A stretch of DNA of 64,000 nt from Triops longicaudatus (lineage: Eukaryota > Arthropoda > Branchiopoda > Notostraca > Triopsidae), in contig JAGQDJ010000119.1 in assembly GCA_022885665.1 (NCBI GenBank), positions 1 to 64,000 on the forward strand, read 5' to 3'. Both the position numbers and the translations under genes were made by a program. Positions 1-12,300 of the stretch are shown here, piece after piece; positions within the stretch are counted from its first letter, which is position 1; every line of letters starts with the position of its first letter. The notes beneath the pieces were generated by a model. It saw only the letters and a list, made by a program, of their open reading frames with translations. It ran no database searches and had not been told where the DNA came from.

Positions 1-171
1 ATATATAATTATCTGGTGGTACAGGGTAAGCCATCCCTGAGTTATTGAAGTAGATCACTGTGTTCTCTGCTGAAACCTGCGGATCGCTGTTCGTAGCTTA
101 CTTTCACATCCATACACACGGTGCCGAAACACACGCGGTGAAGTCTGTTTTAGTCTGTGCTAACTTATAAA

Positions 172-611
172 ATGGCGAAAAGTCTAAGAAGTAAATGGAA
201 GCGCAAAATGCGTGCTATTAAGCGCGTACGGTACGATGCGAAAGCGCTTGAAAAGATGAAGGTGATGCTAAGTGAAGCCGAAGAAAGGGAAACAGCATTA
301 AAGGAGACCGAAAGCAAACTCAACGAACAACAAATGGCAGAACCAGGTAAAACGACTTGTGTTCTTGTATTCAGTGTAATGTTTTCTCATGATTAATAGA
401 TCCGACTACTGAGGAAGGAAATGACGAAATGGCCGTAGACAAATCCAAGTTTAACCCCAGGACATTGAAGGATGCGGATAACAAATACCCTGTCTGGATG
501 AACAGAAGAGCAATCAAGCGTATTTCAACTAAAGTTAAAAAAATAAACGCCCAAAAGAAGAAAGCGAAGAATTCAAAGGCTCCAAAAGGTTGGAAGATGG
601 CTTCAACGTAG
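172..611 (+). CDS. LLPH: LLP homolog (LLPH), nucleolar ribosome-biogenesis protein, 2 exons
   Basis: Two exons, 172-346 and 400-611, joined across a 53-nt GT..AG intron (phase 1), give a 128-residue protein, close to the roughly 129 residues usual for LLPH. The N-terminus MAKSLRSKWKRKMRA is the family signature. The middle has the conserved FNPRTLKD...YPVWMNRRAIKR stretch, and the C-terminus is lysine-rich (KKINAQKKKAKNSKAPKG), as expected for a nucleolar, RNA-associated protein. LLPH is known as a small basic nucleolar factor linked to 60S ribosome biogenesis and, in Aplysia, to long-term facilitation. An in-frame ATG 15 nt upstream (157) would add five residues; 172 is chosen because MAKS is the conserved start. 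The gene converges with CLPTM1, whose stop lies 107 nt beyond this one. Identification is firm; the function is from the family. Confidence 0.95.
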
Positions 612-634
612 GGGTTCAATGGGAGGGTTTTCTT

Positions 635-640
635 TTTATT
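635..640 (-). terminator. Poly(A) signal AATAAA for CLPTM1
   Basis: On the minus strand AATAAA occurs about 79 nt after the CLPTM1 stop codon. It lies only 24 nt past the LLPH stop on the other strand, so the CLPTM1 3' UTR should run close to or into the LLPH coding exon as antisense. Confidence 0.55.
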
Positions 641-718
641 TGTCTAATTTGTATTACACAGCAAATACACACATTGAAACACTAGGATCAAGGGCTAGAA
701 TGTAAGGGTATGCATAAC

Positions 719-3429
719 CTAGTCTTGTTTCTTGTCAGTTATCGACTTCGTTTCAGAGTCTGCAGTAGTATTCGCATTGTTTCCTTCAGGAGCTCCGTCC
801 TCTTTTTCCATTTCTTTGGAGTATCCATACTCATTTACACGCGTGGGATCCACGCGGTAAATGTAACGTTGATATAAAAAGATAAAGAAGACGATGTCTG
901 TAAAATAAAAAACGTATTAATATACGAAAAAATACTAGAAGACAAAACAACGAATTACCGTCTCTGAAGCAACCAATTCGGTACAAGGTTGGCATCCGAA
1001 TAACAAAGGAAAACAAGTCATCGACGAACGTGTTCAAAGCTTTGTAAGTCAACATACGCCACGGCAAATGCGCCACCGATTTCAGCTTGTAATTAATAAA
1101 CAGCTGAGGGGTCATCATAATAAAACCTAAATACAACAGTAATAATCACACTGTGCTTTAGATTCTGTTTCATAACTCACCAAACGTAAGAAGGAACCCG
1201 TACATCATGCTTAGTATCCAGGAGTACCAGCCTTTGTGCTCTTCGTAAATTAAAGAATAAATAGCGTATGCGACAAGCAAAGGGTAAAGAGCCCACGACA
1301 GGTAGCGGAAAGCCATCTGATCGTATTCTCTTGTCTGCGATTCAACATAGGAACTCTTGTCTTTAAAAACAAGGCGAGGGCATATGCCTAGAATAGGGTT
1401 TTCTACATCGATAGATACATCAACAACCTAAAACGCAAATATTAGTTAACGAAGTTACTACTGAAACGGACAAAGTACCTTTTTAATTTTCCACAATTCA
1501 ATCAAAAGTCCAACACCACAAGATATTCTGATCAAAGTGTTGGTCTCGTTATCTAGTACGTACAACAAGACTACAGCTGACTGGAAGACGTTGAAAAAAA
1601 CCGATCTCACGGACAAGCCTTCTAATGACTTGCGATTCTTCCAAAATTGGATATCTAATAAAACACATTAGAATCAAACTAAAGCTTTCTTAGCAATAAG
1701 TTACCGTTCTTGAACGCGAGGAATTCAAAAATACTGTGGACAATAGACACCACAAATGTAATTCCTAGCAAATATGGGTTTGTGTCCAAAAGAGCTTCCT
1801 TCAAAGAATCTTGCTCCATGTCATCTTCTTCGGGTCTGTCTCCCAAAAGGGAATTTACACTCCATTTCGACCGCATTGTCTGTGCTGAATACATCTGGAA
1901 CTTCAGCATTGACAAAGGTTGAAACATCAAGTGTAATGGTGCACGCCTAGAAGAGAAATGGCATGTGTTAACTATCGATTACTTTTTATTTAATATCTTA
2001 CTTCAAAGTTGAATTAATTGGGTAGTAGTCTTTGGCTAAATTCCAATAATCATTGGCAAACAGTATAGGCTTGTAATATTGTCCGGTGGGCAAGAATTCA
2101 ATATCTGACGAATTTTAGATTTATTGTTAAGTTCTTCTAGGCTTCCTATAGTAAAACCACCTACATTCATCCAAAGGAGGAGGCACTGCACCTGACGTCC
2201 ACGCTGTATAATCATACACCATGTTTAAAGTCAGATTGGGATGCCAATAACTGATAATCTCTTCCTTTACAGTTTCAGCTTTCTAGCGAAGGAAAAGGAG
2301 GTCAATACCATATATTTCAGATTATCCAATTTACTTTAATTTCTTCTTCGGTTGCACTTGTTTCGCCCGTAAGAAGGTTCGCCGTACGGATGAATTTGCG
2401 CTTCCGGTACCGGTTAAGTTGCTTAGTACGATGAATCGTGTACTTTCTAGAGTAAGATTCTTTTCCACTACTGGGATCAGGTGAATATCCAGCCTGGACA
2501 ACGTAGGCATGAAGGTATATCGTCCCATTATTAATCACTCCCTAAGATACAGTAATGAGTGCACCAAACTGAATAAAGTAATTTGACAAAAAGTAAGCAA
2601 CCTACGGCCGGTAAATCAATATCAGTCGAAATCTGGAAAATTCCATCTCTGTTGGGACCACCATACCAATCACCGTACAGTATATCATTCTCAGTCCAGA
2701 TCAAAGCACTCGGATCCTTAAAGTCTGGCTTTTCGGATGACTCAGATATATAAACGTACAAATCCTATAGAGAGAAAAGAGACGTCACTTCCTTATCTAC
2801 GTTTCCTGTCATGTTTACCATCATTGTGCCGTTCGCAAACAAGTTTGTTGATGGGGATCGCAACTCTCCAGAACCTTGGGAAGTGCCCGGGGTAGGCTGG
2901 GGTCTCCGGAACATGGACGAAATGAAATAAATAATGAGGGCACGTAGGATGAGAGACTTGGTCATCGCAAAAAATGATTCAGCCCTGGAAGGTTGCGCTG
3001 CAACTGGTTGTTGTTCATTACCGCTCCCTTGGTCGGCAACCTAGACGTAAAAATAATTGAGAAGTTTATACTAATTTTAGAATTTGATAAAAAAAACACT
3101 TTAAAAATCTTCGAGGCGGAGAGTACTTAAAATGTCAATTATAAATTACTTGCCATATCAGAGCTAATGAGAACACATATGCTTACCTAACCCTAACATT
3201 AAACTTTTTTGGTAACATTCATTTTTCTGTTGCATTTGAAAGCAGTGGCACGGCCATGAGGCAAAAAGTAGGTTTTAAAAATATGAAGGCACTAACTCAA
3301 TCCGGAGAGAACTACAGTTCTGGTAACAATATAATACGCACGGGTATTTTTAAATTAATTTACCTCCTGAGATGTTCCATCATTTGAACTCGATGCCGGT
3401 CGAATCTGCTTCTCACCCTCGTCCGCCAT
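719..3429 (-). CDS. CLPTM1: CLPTM1 (cleft lip and palate transmembrane protein 1) homologue, 11 exons
   Basis: Eleven phase-consistent exons (3429-3364, 3040-2819, 2764-2606, 2541-2335, 2282-2165, 2104-2002, 1946-1705, 1654-1479, 1427-1181, 1126-959, 897-719) encode about 628 residues, versus about 669 in human. Landmarks in order: a short acidic N-terminus (MADEGEK), a first membrane segment near residues 50-66 (LILRALIIYFISSMFRR), DLYVYISES, ILYGDWYGG, the LLTGET motif, SYWHPNLTLN, NPYLLGITFVVSIVHSIFEFLAFKN, KSLEGLSVRSVFF, GWYSWILSMMYGF, TPQLFINYKLKSVAHLPWR, LYRIGCFRDD and YRVDPTRVNE, then a polar acidic tail. These are hallmarks of the CLPTM1/CRR9 family, multi-pass ER and Golgi membrane proteins; mammalian CLPTM1 retains GABA-A receptors in the ER. 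All introns but the first are 40-90 nt; intron 1 is 323 nt. No damage is seen. The exon 2 donor after ATGATG was chosen over a later GT because the later one leaves an intron that is too short. Confidence 0.95.
904..909 (+). terminator. Possible poly(A) signal AATAAA for LLPH
   Basis: This is the first canonical plus-strand AATAAA I find downstream of the LLPH stop. It falls inside the last intron of CLPTM1 (898-958). If used, the LLPH transcript would be antisense to the whole last CLPTM1 exon. A non-canonical signal nearer to 611 could be used instead. Confidence 0.3.
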
Positions 3430-4734
3430 GTTTTCAGACCAACTGCTGCAGTCGTACCTTCTAGCGGTAGTGCCTTTCAACGCGTTTATTTCTAATGCAT
3501 GACGTCCTAGTACTGGCTTCAAACTTTCCTTTCCTTGGGTACACCAAGTAAGTTGTAATAAAAAAATAGCTTTAAAATAATATACTAATAATGACAGAAA
3601 ATGAAACAGTAGATTCCTTTCCATCACAACGCATTTTTAATCTTTCATTTAACAAAAGCAAAAACCCATTATTAACGAAGAAAAATGTTTCCAAAAGTTG
3701 TTGACCGAATCGGTAGTTTTCATAATCGGTGTTGACAAAATCGGAATTCTACTGATTCGCTTCTTCGGCTACCAAGTGTATGGTCCATTCCCGTGCGAAA
3801 TAGATAAGAGGTTGTGTACTATATAAAATTATTCAGTTTATTAATTCGGTGAATATGTAACAAAACGGTGATGTTTATTGTGTAGATTGTGTGCGAAGTG
3901 TGCTTTATAATAAACTATTTCTTTATCTAAGGCAGTGGTGCCCAATCTACGGCCCGCGAAAGTGCCTCGTGCGGCCCGCTTATTTATACCGCTCATGTAT
4001 ATCACTACATAATTTAATTTTAACGTCGGCATGATTCTGGCGAAACCGGAACATTCACGCCCGCGAGATTTTATAACATGTCGCGCGCGGCCCTCGGGTG
4101 AAAAAAGTTTGGGCACCACTGATCTAAAGCAACAACGCTATAGACCGTATATAATGAACTTTTAGTATTATTATGTATTCTTTTTCACAATACGACATTT
4201 TACATGATTGTTCAAAGGGCTCGAAGAGCGAAATAAATTCGCTCATCATCATACAAACTGAAGTATAAAAGCAGGGAAATGGATATGTTTTATGTACAGG
4301 CTTTATACATGTCATGGTTTGTTTGGGAGACCCTTAACCGGTTCTTGCATGTTCGTAAGTTAGTGCGCCAAGCAAAGCATCTTTTGTAAAACAGAACAAG
4401 TTTCGATTTCGTCCACTTTCGCATCTCACTCGCAAATTCATGAGATCGAGCACGCTAGTTTCGTTCCATTCACCTCTGCTAAATGTTTTCTTTGAAATTT
4501 CGTCTTTGTCCTTATTCGCTTATAGAGAACACTCAATCTCAACGAATTTGAGCGTTCGGATATCACAGACCCTATTTCTCCTGACAGCCGACTTGGCACT
4601 CGTTCAGGAAACAATAACAAATGACCCATAGGACGGTGTTTTGAAAAAAAGTTTGGCACGACTGAGTAGAGATAACGAATTACAGCACACCAGCCGATTC
4701 ATCCGATCCTACAGAATTAACACGGACTCGCGAG
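3430..4734. other. Intergenic region between CLPTM1 (5' side) and ed (3' side)
   Basis: It holds the presumed CLPTM1 promoter and the ed 3' UTR. The only structure I can support is the hAT-type MITE at 3933-4121. I found no clear TATA box or coding exon. Confidence 0.5.
3933..4121. mobile_element. 189-bp hAT-superfamily MITE with TIRs and 8-bp target duplication
   Basis: The element begins CAGTGGTGCCCAA and ends TTGGGCACCACTG, a 13-bp perfect terminal inverted repeat of the CAGNGGT hAT type. It is flanked by ATCTAAGG (3925-3932) and ATCTAAAG (4122-4129), an 8-bp target-site duplication with one mismatch; 8 bp is diagnostic of hAT. The interior is unusually G+C-rich (CGGCCCGCG, GTGCGGCCCGC, CGCGCGCGGCCC) compared with its AT-rich surroundings. 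It has no coding capacity, so it is non-autonomous. The near-perfect TSD suggests a fairly recent insertion. Confidence 0.85.
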
Positions 4735-7700
4735 TTAGACAATAATTTCTCTAATAACTCGACGGTTCCGTGAATTGGGTGTAGAGTAACCGCTTTCCAA
4801 AGACTCGTCGAAAGACATCGAGACGTGCTGAGTTTTGTTTTCTTCACCTTCGGGGTCCATGTAGGGATCCGGTAGGCCAGACACGTTGTGATAAGCGGAT
4901 TCGCCTACGAAAATAAATAACCATTAGTATAAGCTTAAACTAATTTCCCTAAGAAAGACTTACCGAGATGATCCATCCGCTTAGGACCCTTATGCACAGC
5001 GGCGTAGGGATCTCCACTAGCAGCTGCGTAGTCTCGATTTCTCTGATTGATGTAATCGTCAGTGGGTGGGTAATGACTGTAGTCTTCGAAACCACCATAA
5101 CCACCATGAGTCATAGGATCATAGGGGTACGCAGCGTTATCTGCATTGGCCTTAACTTGCCACAGGGAATCTTGGGAATTTACTGAGCCTCCGTTATTCG
5201 AATTGGAGTAGCTGTGATCGTTGTAAGCCATATTGACACCCAAATCTATTGCAACAAAAAAAAACAATACACACATTAAAATGAAAAATCTCGGAAAAGA
5301 CCAATTCCAAGCACTTACATTCTCCAGGCGCGTGTGTGGTAGGCATGGGATTATGATAACCGTAGCCACTTTGAGTGGCGTACAGGTTGTTCTTGTTCGT
5401 GTCATCCATAGAAGTGTCTAAAGAAGCATCACGGGCTTTGTTGTCTAAGCCAGCATAATAAGGTGGTGGTGGTTGATGGGCAACAATAGAGCGGGTCCTA
5501 CATGTACACATTCTTTAGTAATCTGCAAAAAAAAAAAGGCAAAAATAAACTTACGATTGAGTCTTCTCGTATTCCAAAGCCTTGCGGATTTTCTTTTGTC
5601 TACGACTTCTGCAGAAGCAGTAGACGAAGATGAGAAGAACAAGAACGGCGCCAAGAACGCACGAAACCACTATGGCAATCAAGTACTTCATGGGCAGGTC
5701 TTGGTGAGTACTTTCGACCGGAAGGAAATCGACTGCAGCAATAGAAGAGAACGTAAAATTATGAGGGATTACATAAAAAGACTGACAAACTATCTACCTG
5801 TAACGACATTAACGGACGGACTGCAAATGGTTTCGTTAGCTTCGAGACAAATCCTGAGTCGCAACTCTTGAAAATGTTCAGGGACTTCATCCAAAACGTG
5901 TTTGTTGTGCGCGCCTTGCACGCTCAATCGCTGAGCTGTCCGCCACATACTCGTGCCTAGATCTTGTTTCTCGTGGCTCTCATCCTCCACAGGCACGTCT
6001 ACGACAGCCACTAAAGGTACAACGAGGGAGGCACCAGGCTTGTCGATTACAAACGACAACAGACGCGTCTTCGTTTCAAGTTCGACGCGATTTGGAATAG
6101 GCAAGCGGCTGAAATCCATGGCAGTACTGACGGACGCGGGAACAGAGAAGGCTGAATCTCCTTTATTATTCGTTGCCTTGACCTAAAATGACCAAAATAT
6201 TAATTTAGGTTTAATACAATCATTAAGTAGGTAAAAATTTAGCTAACTAGCCACTAAACGGACCTGGAATGTGTAGTTGGTCAACTGCTCCAAGCCGGTA
6301 ACATTGCAAGGGTTGCGTTGTTGACAGTCGTACTCGCGTGCAATCGTTTCCATATCGTTACGGAAGAAATATCGTACGTTGTACACGGTGTTGTCATAAC
6401 CACCGTTGAAGTTCTCTTCCCATGTCAAAGTAACGTAGTCATGAGTTTTGCCGATCACTTGAAGGTTAGTCGGAGTATCTGGAATGCTGAGAGCTTGGAG
6501 TTTCACTTCGCCAGCGATTTCACCTTCGCTATTCCATGCTTTGCACATATACGATCCGTAATCAGCTTCAACGAGGTTTAGGATTCGTAAGTTCATGATG
6601 TAAACGTCACTGTCCAATGTTGTAATGTTGGTGTCGTACTTCAACCCGTCAGGTATCACTTGTTCATCCTGCAGAAAAACAGAATTCAATATGTTGCAAC
6701 ACGCAGTTAAAATGCATTAACCGTACCTGACGTCTCCATTCAAAGCTTGGTCTAGGGTACGCTTGAATTTTGCAAGTGACCAAAGCAGATTTCCCGAGAC
6801 TACTAGCAAAGCGGTCACGATGGTTGAGAAGTAATGGAGGATCTAATAGGGAAAAAAAATATTGAGATTTCGTGCCAAGTTTGACAGGAAATTTAAGACA
6901 TACGTTGAATCTTCAAGTTCATGACCGTTTCCACTTTTTTCACACTGTTCTCGAAAACGCAGGCATACTGGCCGCGATCTTCAGCCGTGAGGGGTAACGC
7001 AAACCGCAAGGTACTTCGCACCATAAACGCTTCCCCACGCAGTTCGGACTCTTCGTTGGTTACCTCGTAAGCACTATTAGTGGGCAAGATTTCCTGACCG
7101 TTTTTGGTCCACAGGATGGACGGTTTCGGTTTGCCCTGAGCGCTGCAATTTACGTTCATTTTCGTATCCCCTGTCGTTTTCTGTAACAAGTTGGGCAGGG
7201 AAGTGACTAAACGCGGCGGCTGAAACACACGGAGGTGAACGGAAGCAGGTTGGCCTACTCCCAATTCATTTGACGGCTGACAATAATACAGGCCCTCATT
7301 GGCTAAACGCGCGTTCTGAACGGTATATTGGGCTCCGACGGCCGCATTCACTTCGGCATCCTGTTTCCACCACCTTCATAATTGCAAATACATTAGTTTT
7401 CAATACACAGGAGACTTTAAAGCCACAAGGTTTCTTACCTGTATTGTGGTACGGGATAACCCGGTGGATTGGCTCCGCAAGTGAGGGTAATAGAACCGTC
7501 TTCGGCAACAATGGGTTCCTCCGGCGTGATGAAGGTAGCTCCAGGAGCATGGCGAACATGCAGCACTACTGAAGCACTGCCGCGTTTTTCTACACCGCTG
7601 ATGACATTGGTAGCTGTGCAGGTGTATTTGCCACCTTCCTCAGCTCGGACACGGTTTAATTTCAACGTGTCGCCCGACCATTTAAAGTCTTCATCGTTTT

Positions 7701-9386
7701 CTTTATGCCATTCAACAGTGCTCGGGGCGGGATTGGCGGTGATATTACAAACGATGATCACATTGCTACCCATGTCTACTTCCTTTTTGGCTTCCATGAT
7801 TACCACAGGCGGGTACATCACATCAACTTGCAAATCAGCTTCGCCGACTTGGCCCAAGCCGTTGTTCGCCGCACAAGTGTAGACACCAGCTTCGTCGGTG
7901 CTGATGGAGTTGAGCGTATGGTTGAAAGATACGGACAAGAACTTGCCATTACGCGTCCAACGAACGTTGCTCACGGCCGGTTTAGCGTCCACTTGACAGG
8001 TCAACGTGGCAGTGCCTCCACGCTCTACGCGTACTGGGTTAAATGGACCCACACGAACTCGTGGAGAATCTAAAAATAATTAATATATAAATATTTGAGA
8101 ACTTCGTACTCTAGTAGTCTACTTTGTACCATATAAACGATTAATTATTTATTTACATTTATCACAATGTGTTCATTCTTTATCTTATAATGGTAACATA
8201 GGTCCCCGAAACTTACAGTTGACGGTAATCGTTGTTGACGCTTCCAATTTCCTATCTTGAGTAATGGCACGGTTGAAAACAACGCATCTAAATTCGGCTC
8301 CGTCATCCTCTTTACTGGGCTGGAATGTCAAAGTACCAGAGGATGGGACATCTTTACTGCTGCTCCATTTTTCTGTTGAATCTAATGGCGAGCTAATACC
8401 TTTTCGGTACCATCTAAGGACGATAAAAATATACACAAAAAATTAATAAACGCAGGAATAAAGACTACCAAGTCAGCTGTGAATTCTGATAAGAAAATAT
8501 AGCGAAATGATAAAGTGGCGATTCGTCGTACTTGATATGTGGCGGGGGACTACCACCGGTACTAGCGCAGGTTAATTCATACGGAACGCCTTCGACAGCC
8601 ACGGGGTGAGACGCAGTAATAACCGGGGGTCCCGGAGGAACCAAGACTGTCACATTTATGGAATGACTGTGCAAGTCAACTCCGGTGCCGCTTTCTTTCA
8701 ATCGGCACTCGAATTTGCCATTGTCACGCTCGTAGGTCACGTTAGAAACGTGTAAGTCATAGATACCTTCTTCGGGTTTTAGCGTCAATCTAAACAGAAA
8801 AAAAAGAATACCATGAAAAATATGCCAATTTCACTACTCTCATCTTTTCACAAGCTTTCGCCAACGGCGTTCAAACATGGTTGGTCTTCCCTCGTGCATT
8901 CAAGCATGCTTTCCGACGCATTCCTGGCATTGATGTTGACTTTGCGAGCAAAAAGTGATTTCGACATTTCGAAATTCAAAAACCCGCTTTAGAAATACTC
9001 AGGTTTCCCCTCTAAAACCCTTTACCCCTTTTATTACAACTTTTCAATAGCCTTGACTTGTTCGATGTCGGATTACTTTCAGAGCCGAAACTCCATTCCC
9101 CCGGTTTGACAGAGACAATAATCCAAAATGTATTGTTTGCTATTTACTTGTAGTTGTTTTCAAGCGGGGCTCCCGCAATGGCCACATTGTCCTTGTCCCG
9201 TTGATTTGCCCGAATCCAATAGAATTTCGGGTCTTTACTCATCAAGGCAGGATTGAAGCGGCATTCCAAACGTAAATCTTCCCCGACACGCACATCCACA
9301 TCCCCAAGAACTGGTGAGATCCAGCACGTAACCATCCATCCTGCAAAGGAGTACACATGAATTATAAGGTTCATTCCTTCATTCAT
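4735..9386 (-). CDS. ed: Echinoid-like immunoglobulin cell-adhesion molecule, 12 exons
   Basis: Exons 9386(or 9340)-9148, 8789-8532, 8413-8217, 8069-7439, 7373-6904, 6842-6727, 6668-6264, 6182-5798, 5732-5555, 5497-5319, 5245-4964 and 4904-4735 join in phase to about 1,169 residues. Seven Ig domains follow one another (for example LRLECRF..FECRLKE, YELTCAS..FRCVVFN, ATLTCQV..YTCAANN, VIIVCNI..YTCTATN, ITLTCGA..YYCQPSN, MNVNCSA..YACVFEN, ALVTCKI..YMCKAWN). Then comes an FN3 module (DTPTNLQV, ENFNGGYDNTVYNV), a juxtamembrane region, one membrane span near 917-942 and a roughly 225-residue tail rich in Tyr and Asn. The last residues, RRVIREIIV, match the Echinoid PDZ ligand EIIV, known in Drosophila to bind Bazooka and Canoe at adherens junctions. 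Echinoid mediates adhesion and modulates EGFR, Notch and Hippo signalling. The 5' end is uncertain: ATG 9386 gives a plausible signal peptide (MNEGMNLIIHV...), but a good acceptor at 9341/9342 may mean the signal exon lies far upstream in the gene-poor interval. Confidence 0.93.
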
Positions 9387-12300
9387 TCGTAAACAACCTG
9401 CTTCGTTCTCACAAACATTAATTTTCTCCAAATTTTAAATCTGACCGAGTCATTCTTATAATGTATTTCCTCTGATTAGAAATGAATAAACGACACTAAA
9501 ACCTTTTCGAAATATATTTCCTACGTCATTTAATTATGAATTCAAATTTAAGCGTATTGATTACTTCTTTCCCAACGCCAAATATTTTAAGGAATAATGG
9601 GCTGAGGGACGTGACTAACCTGGGACGAAGAAAATGAAATAAAAAAGGCAGGTAGCTATTTAGCTTTGTGTCCGATTGTGTATTTAAGCAGCCGAAGGTT
9701 GCGAGCATCCCAGCCATATGGAAGCTAGGTAATGCTGTAGATACTATTTTAATAGCACCTTCGTGCGTGGCAAATAAGAGCCGTGTCCTCGAGGGGCCTC
9801 TTAGCCGACATTCAACTAAGAAGAATCCCTGCAATCGAAGCCACGGTTTTCGTCTCTCAAGCTTCCCCTTCTGTGGTAGCATTTAGCTACGTGCCTCAAG
9901 GGGATTTTATCCCACACCGACAGAACAAAACTTTGAACCTGTGTCAAATGCGTAATACGTAGTCTTGGGGCTCACGCGAATAAAAACACGAAAGCGGAGT
10001 TGCCTTGCATACCCTTTTGTAGGGTACCTTCAATCCTTGTCTGTTACTCTCTTACATTTCGAGTAAACCGTACCTAATTAGCACCGAGAGATTCCCAGGC
10101 CCGGGGCTTTTTTAATGTTGGAATTAAGAAAAGCGGTAGAGACCGGATGCGGGTACTTGGGGAGTAAAAATGTGTCTGAAGGTGCGGAAGAATATGGTAC
10201 TATACCCGAAGTGGGAGCAGGAGGGCAAAATTAGCCCACCAGACACCGGGTTATAATACAGGAAGAAGCTTTTCGTACAGGATGAAATCGGCTACGGTTA
10301 CCGACATATATTAACAAGAACTGACAACTAATCTGGACAGCTGACGAAATCAATTAAAAGTAAGCAACAAACGGATATGTGGCTATTGTATGCTCGCGGG
10401 CTCTTGCAGTAACTAGAGCGTGGAAACGGTGGCCGGTTCGGGTAACACCAAAATCTTTTTAGTTTTCACGACTACTTGACTGAAATAATAAGAGGGAGAA
10501 TCAACCAGCCGTGCTGGCCGCCCGCCTCACCAAGTGCTGCGGGATTCGTGCGGCCAAACGAGGCTAAACCGAGCTTGAAAATCACCAGCACGCCAAGTGA
10601 AAAAATTACATTGTTAATGACAAAATATTGCTTTTTAAACACCTTTAGGTGCATTTAGCCTTAACTAACGTTGAATCCTACAACTAGACCAAAATAAGCC
10701 TTTACCTGTTTCAAGTTTTGTCCGAATTTATTGGCGTTTTCGATAATTTGGCTCAATTAATGTAAGAATATCCAACCGCGCTACATTTTTTTATTATCTG
10801 TTTTGGTATTTTTTTCACGAAAAAATGAACGGCGAAACATTTGTTGCTAGTCTAGTGAAATATGCCGTTTGCATCTGTCTTTTGCGAACTGAATTTACTC
10901 GTTCCTAACTAAAACAGTTGTGCGAACATTTTGCGTAGTTTTCAAGAATGTTGACTATTCATTTCCATTCCAAATTGCGAAATGCAAGAAAGAGTACAAA
11001 ACAATCTACAAAGCTCCATAATACTGACAAAGCGTAATCTAGACAAGATCTCGGTTAAATAACAGCGTCATTAACTCCGCTAATGGGACCAGTTGTCGAG
11101 CACACGCAAAATTATTCATACAGCATTCTTCACCCAGCCTCACTAAGCCTCGCCTCACTGAACCTTTATCTCGGGCCATATACATTTCACCCCATTTAAT
11201 TCAGGTTTGAAGAGCATAAGGTCAAGCCTGCTCCCTAGTGCCAAGTACCGTTGGATTCCCCCGCTAGCTACGCAATCTCTCCGCATCTTCGCTCCGTGGC
11301 ATCCCACATACTCGAGCGAGCTTGAGAGGAAAGTGCTCACGGAGAAACGCACCGAAAAACTATGTCTACACAATCCCTCGTTAAGCCTACCTAACAATTT
11401 TTCGCCCAAGGAAGTGTAAACCCTTACGGGATCCTCGGCTGAGATGAGCACATCACCGTTAATTTCTGTATGGGAAATTTTTCTAGCACACTCGGAAGAG
11501 ATAATACGCATTACGAACCTGACCTCTTTTTAGGAAGTCACAAGGTGTGGCACCCACTTCGTGCATATACCATAGCCCTTCCCCGACAATAACTTAAAGA
11601 AATCCGCTGCACGGTTTCCCCACTTGGCTTGTTGCAATAAAACGCGGGTTAAATAAGCCCTCATACCTGCCAATCTGTCAACTATGTCTGAAACGCACAA
11701 ATGATCTCTGAAATTAGAATGTACTGGCAATTCCGTTTTCCAAGCCTTGGTTACATCATTGTTCAAAGAAGCAAATCTCACAGCAAAAAAATAACGCACG
11801 AGTTGTTTCATTCGCCAAATATTTCCGATTTCCTAGTATCGACGAAGGTTTTCCCCCCATTTGATGACGGCATGCAGATTCCAGCTGTTCCCCTCTTGTC
11901 GCCTTTTTTTTAATGTTACTTGGTTTCATGCTATTTGCTCGAAATTACATAACCTTTATGGCCTTGTCACATGACAAAGGCACTTACCCCTGTTGCAACT
12001 GCCAAGTTCCACGAGTACCACTGGTGAACCCCTTTTATTTTCTCTCCTTTTTCTAAAAGGAATGTTAGAAACCCCAACTTGGAAAATGCTTTCATAAATC
12101 AAGGCTGACTGTACTATTATGCCATCCGAGTTTTTCCCCTTGGGGTCAGGTAAGTTTTTTTTGTGGTAACATTTGGCTGACTATAGGGTGGATAGTAACT
12201 TCGGTAAAGAAGCTCGAGGCAACCAGAAAGGAAGAGCCAGAATTTGAGCAGCATCTATTACCATCCATGTTTCTGAATTGCCCAGGTTGAGGCCATGGGT

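Noticed and set aside
2765..2821. Alternative later donor (GTAGAT) for CLPTM1 exon 2
   Set aside because: It would leave an intron of about 36 nt and insert extra residues where the family has none. The GTAAAC donor gives a normal intron.
7469..8073. Plus-strand frames of 137 and 122 codons
   Set aside because: They are antisense shadows of the large Ig3-Ig5 exon of ed.
9526..9882. 118-codon minus-strand open frame upstream of ed
   Set aside because: Composition is unremarkable, with no signal peptide or phase-compatible donor leading into the ed Ig exon.
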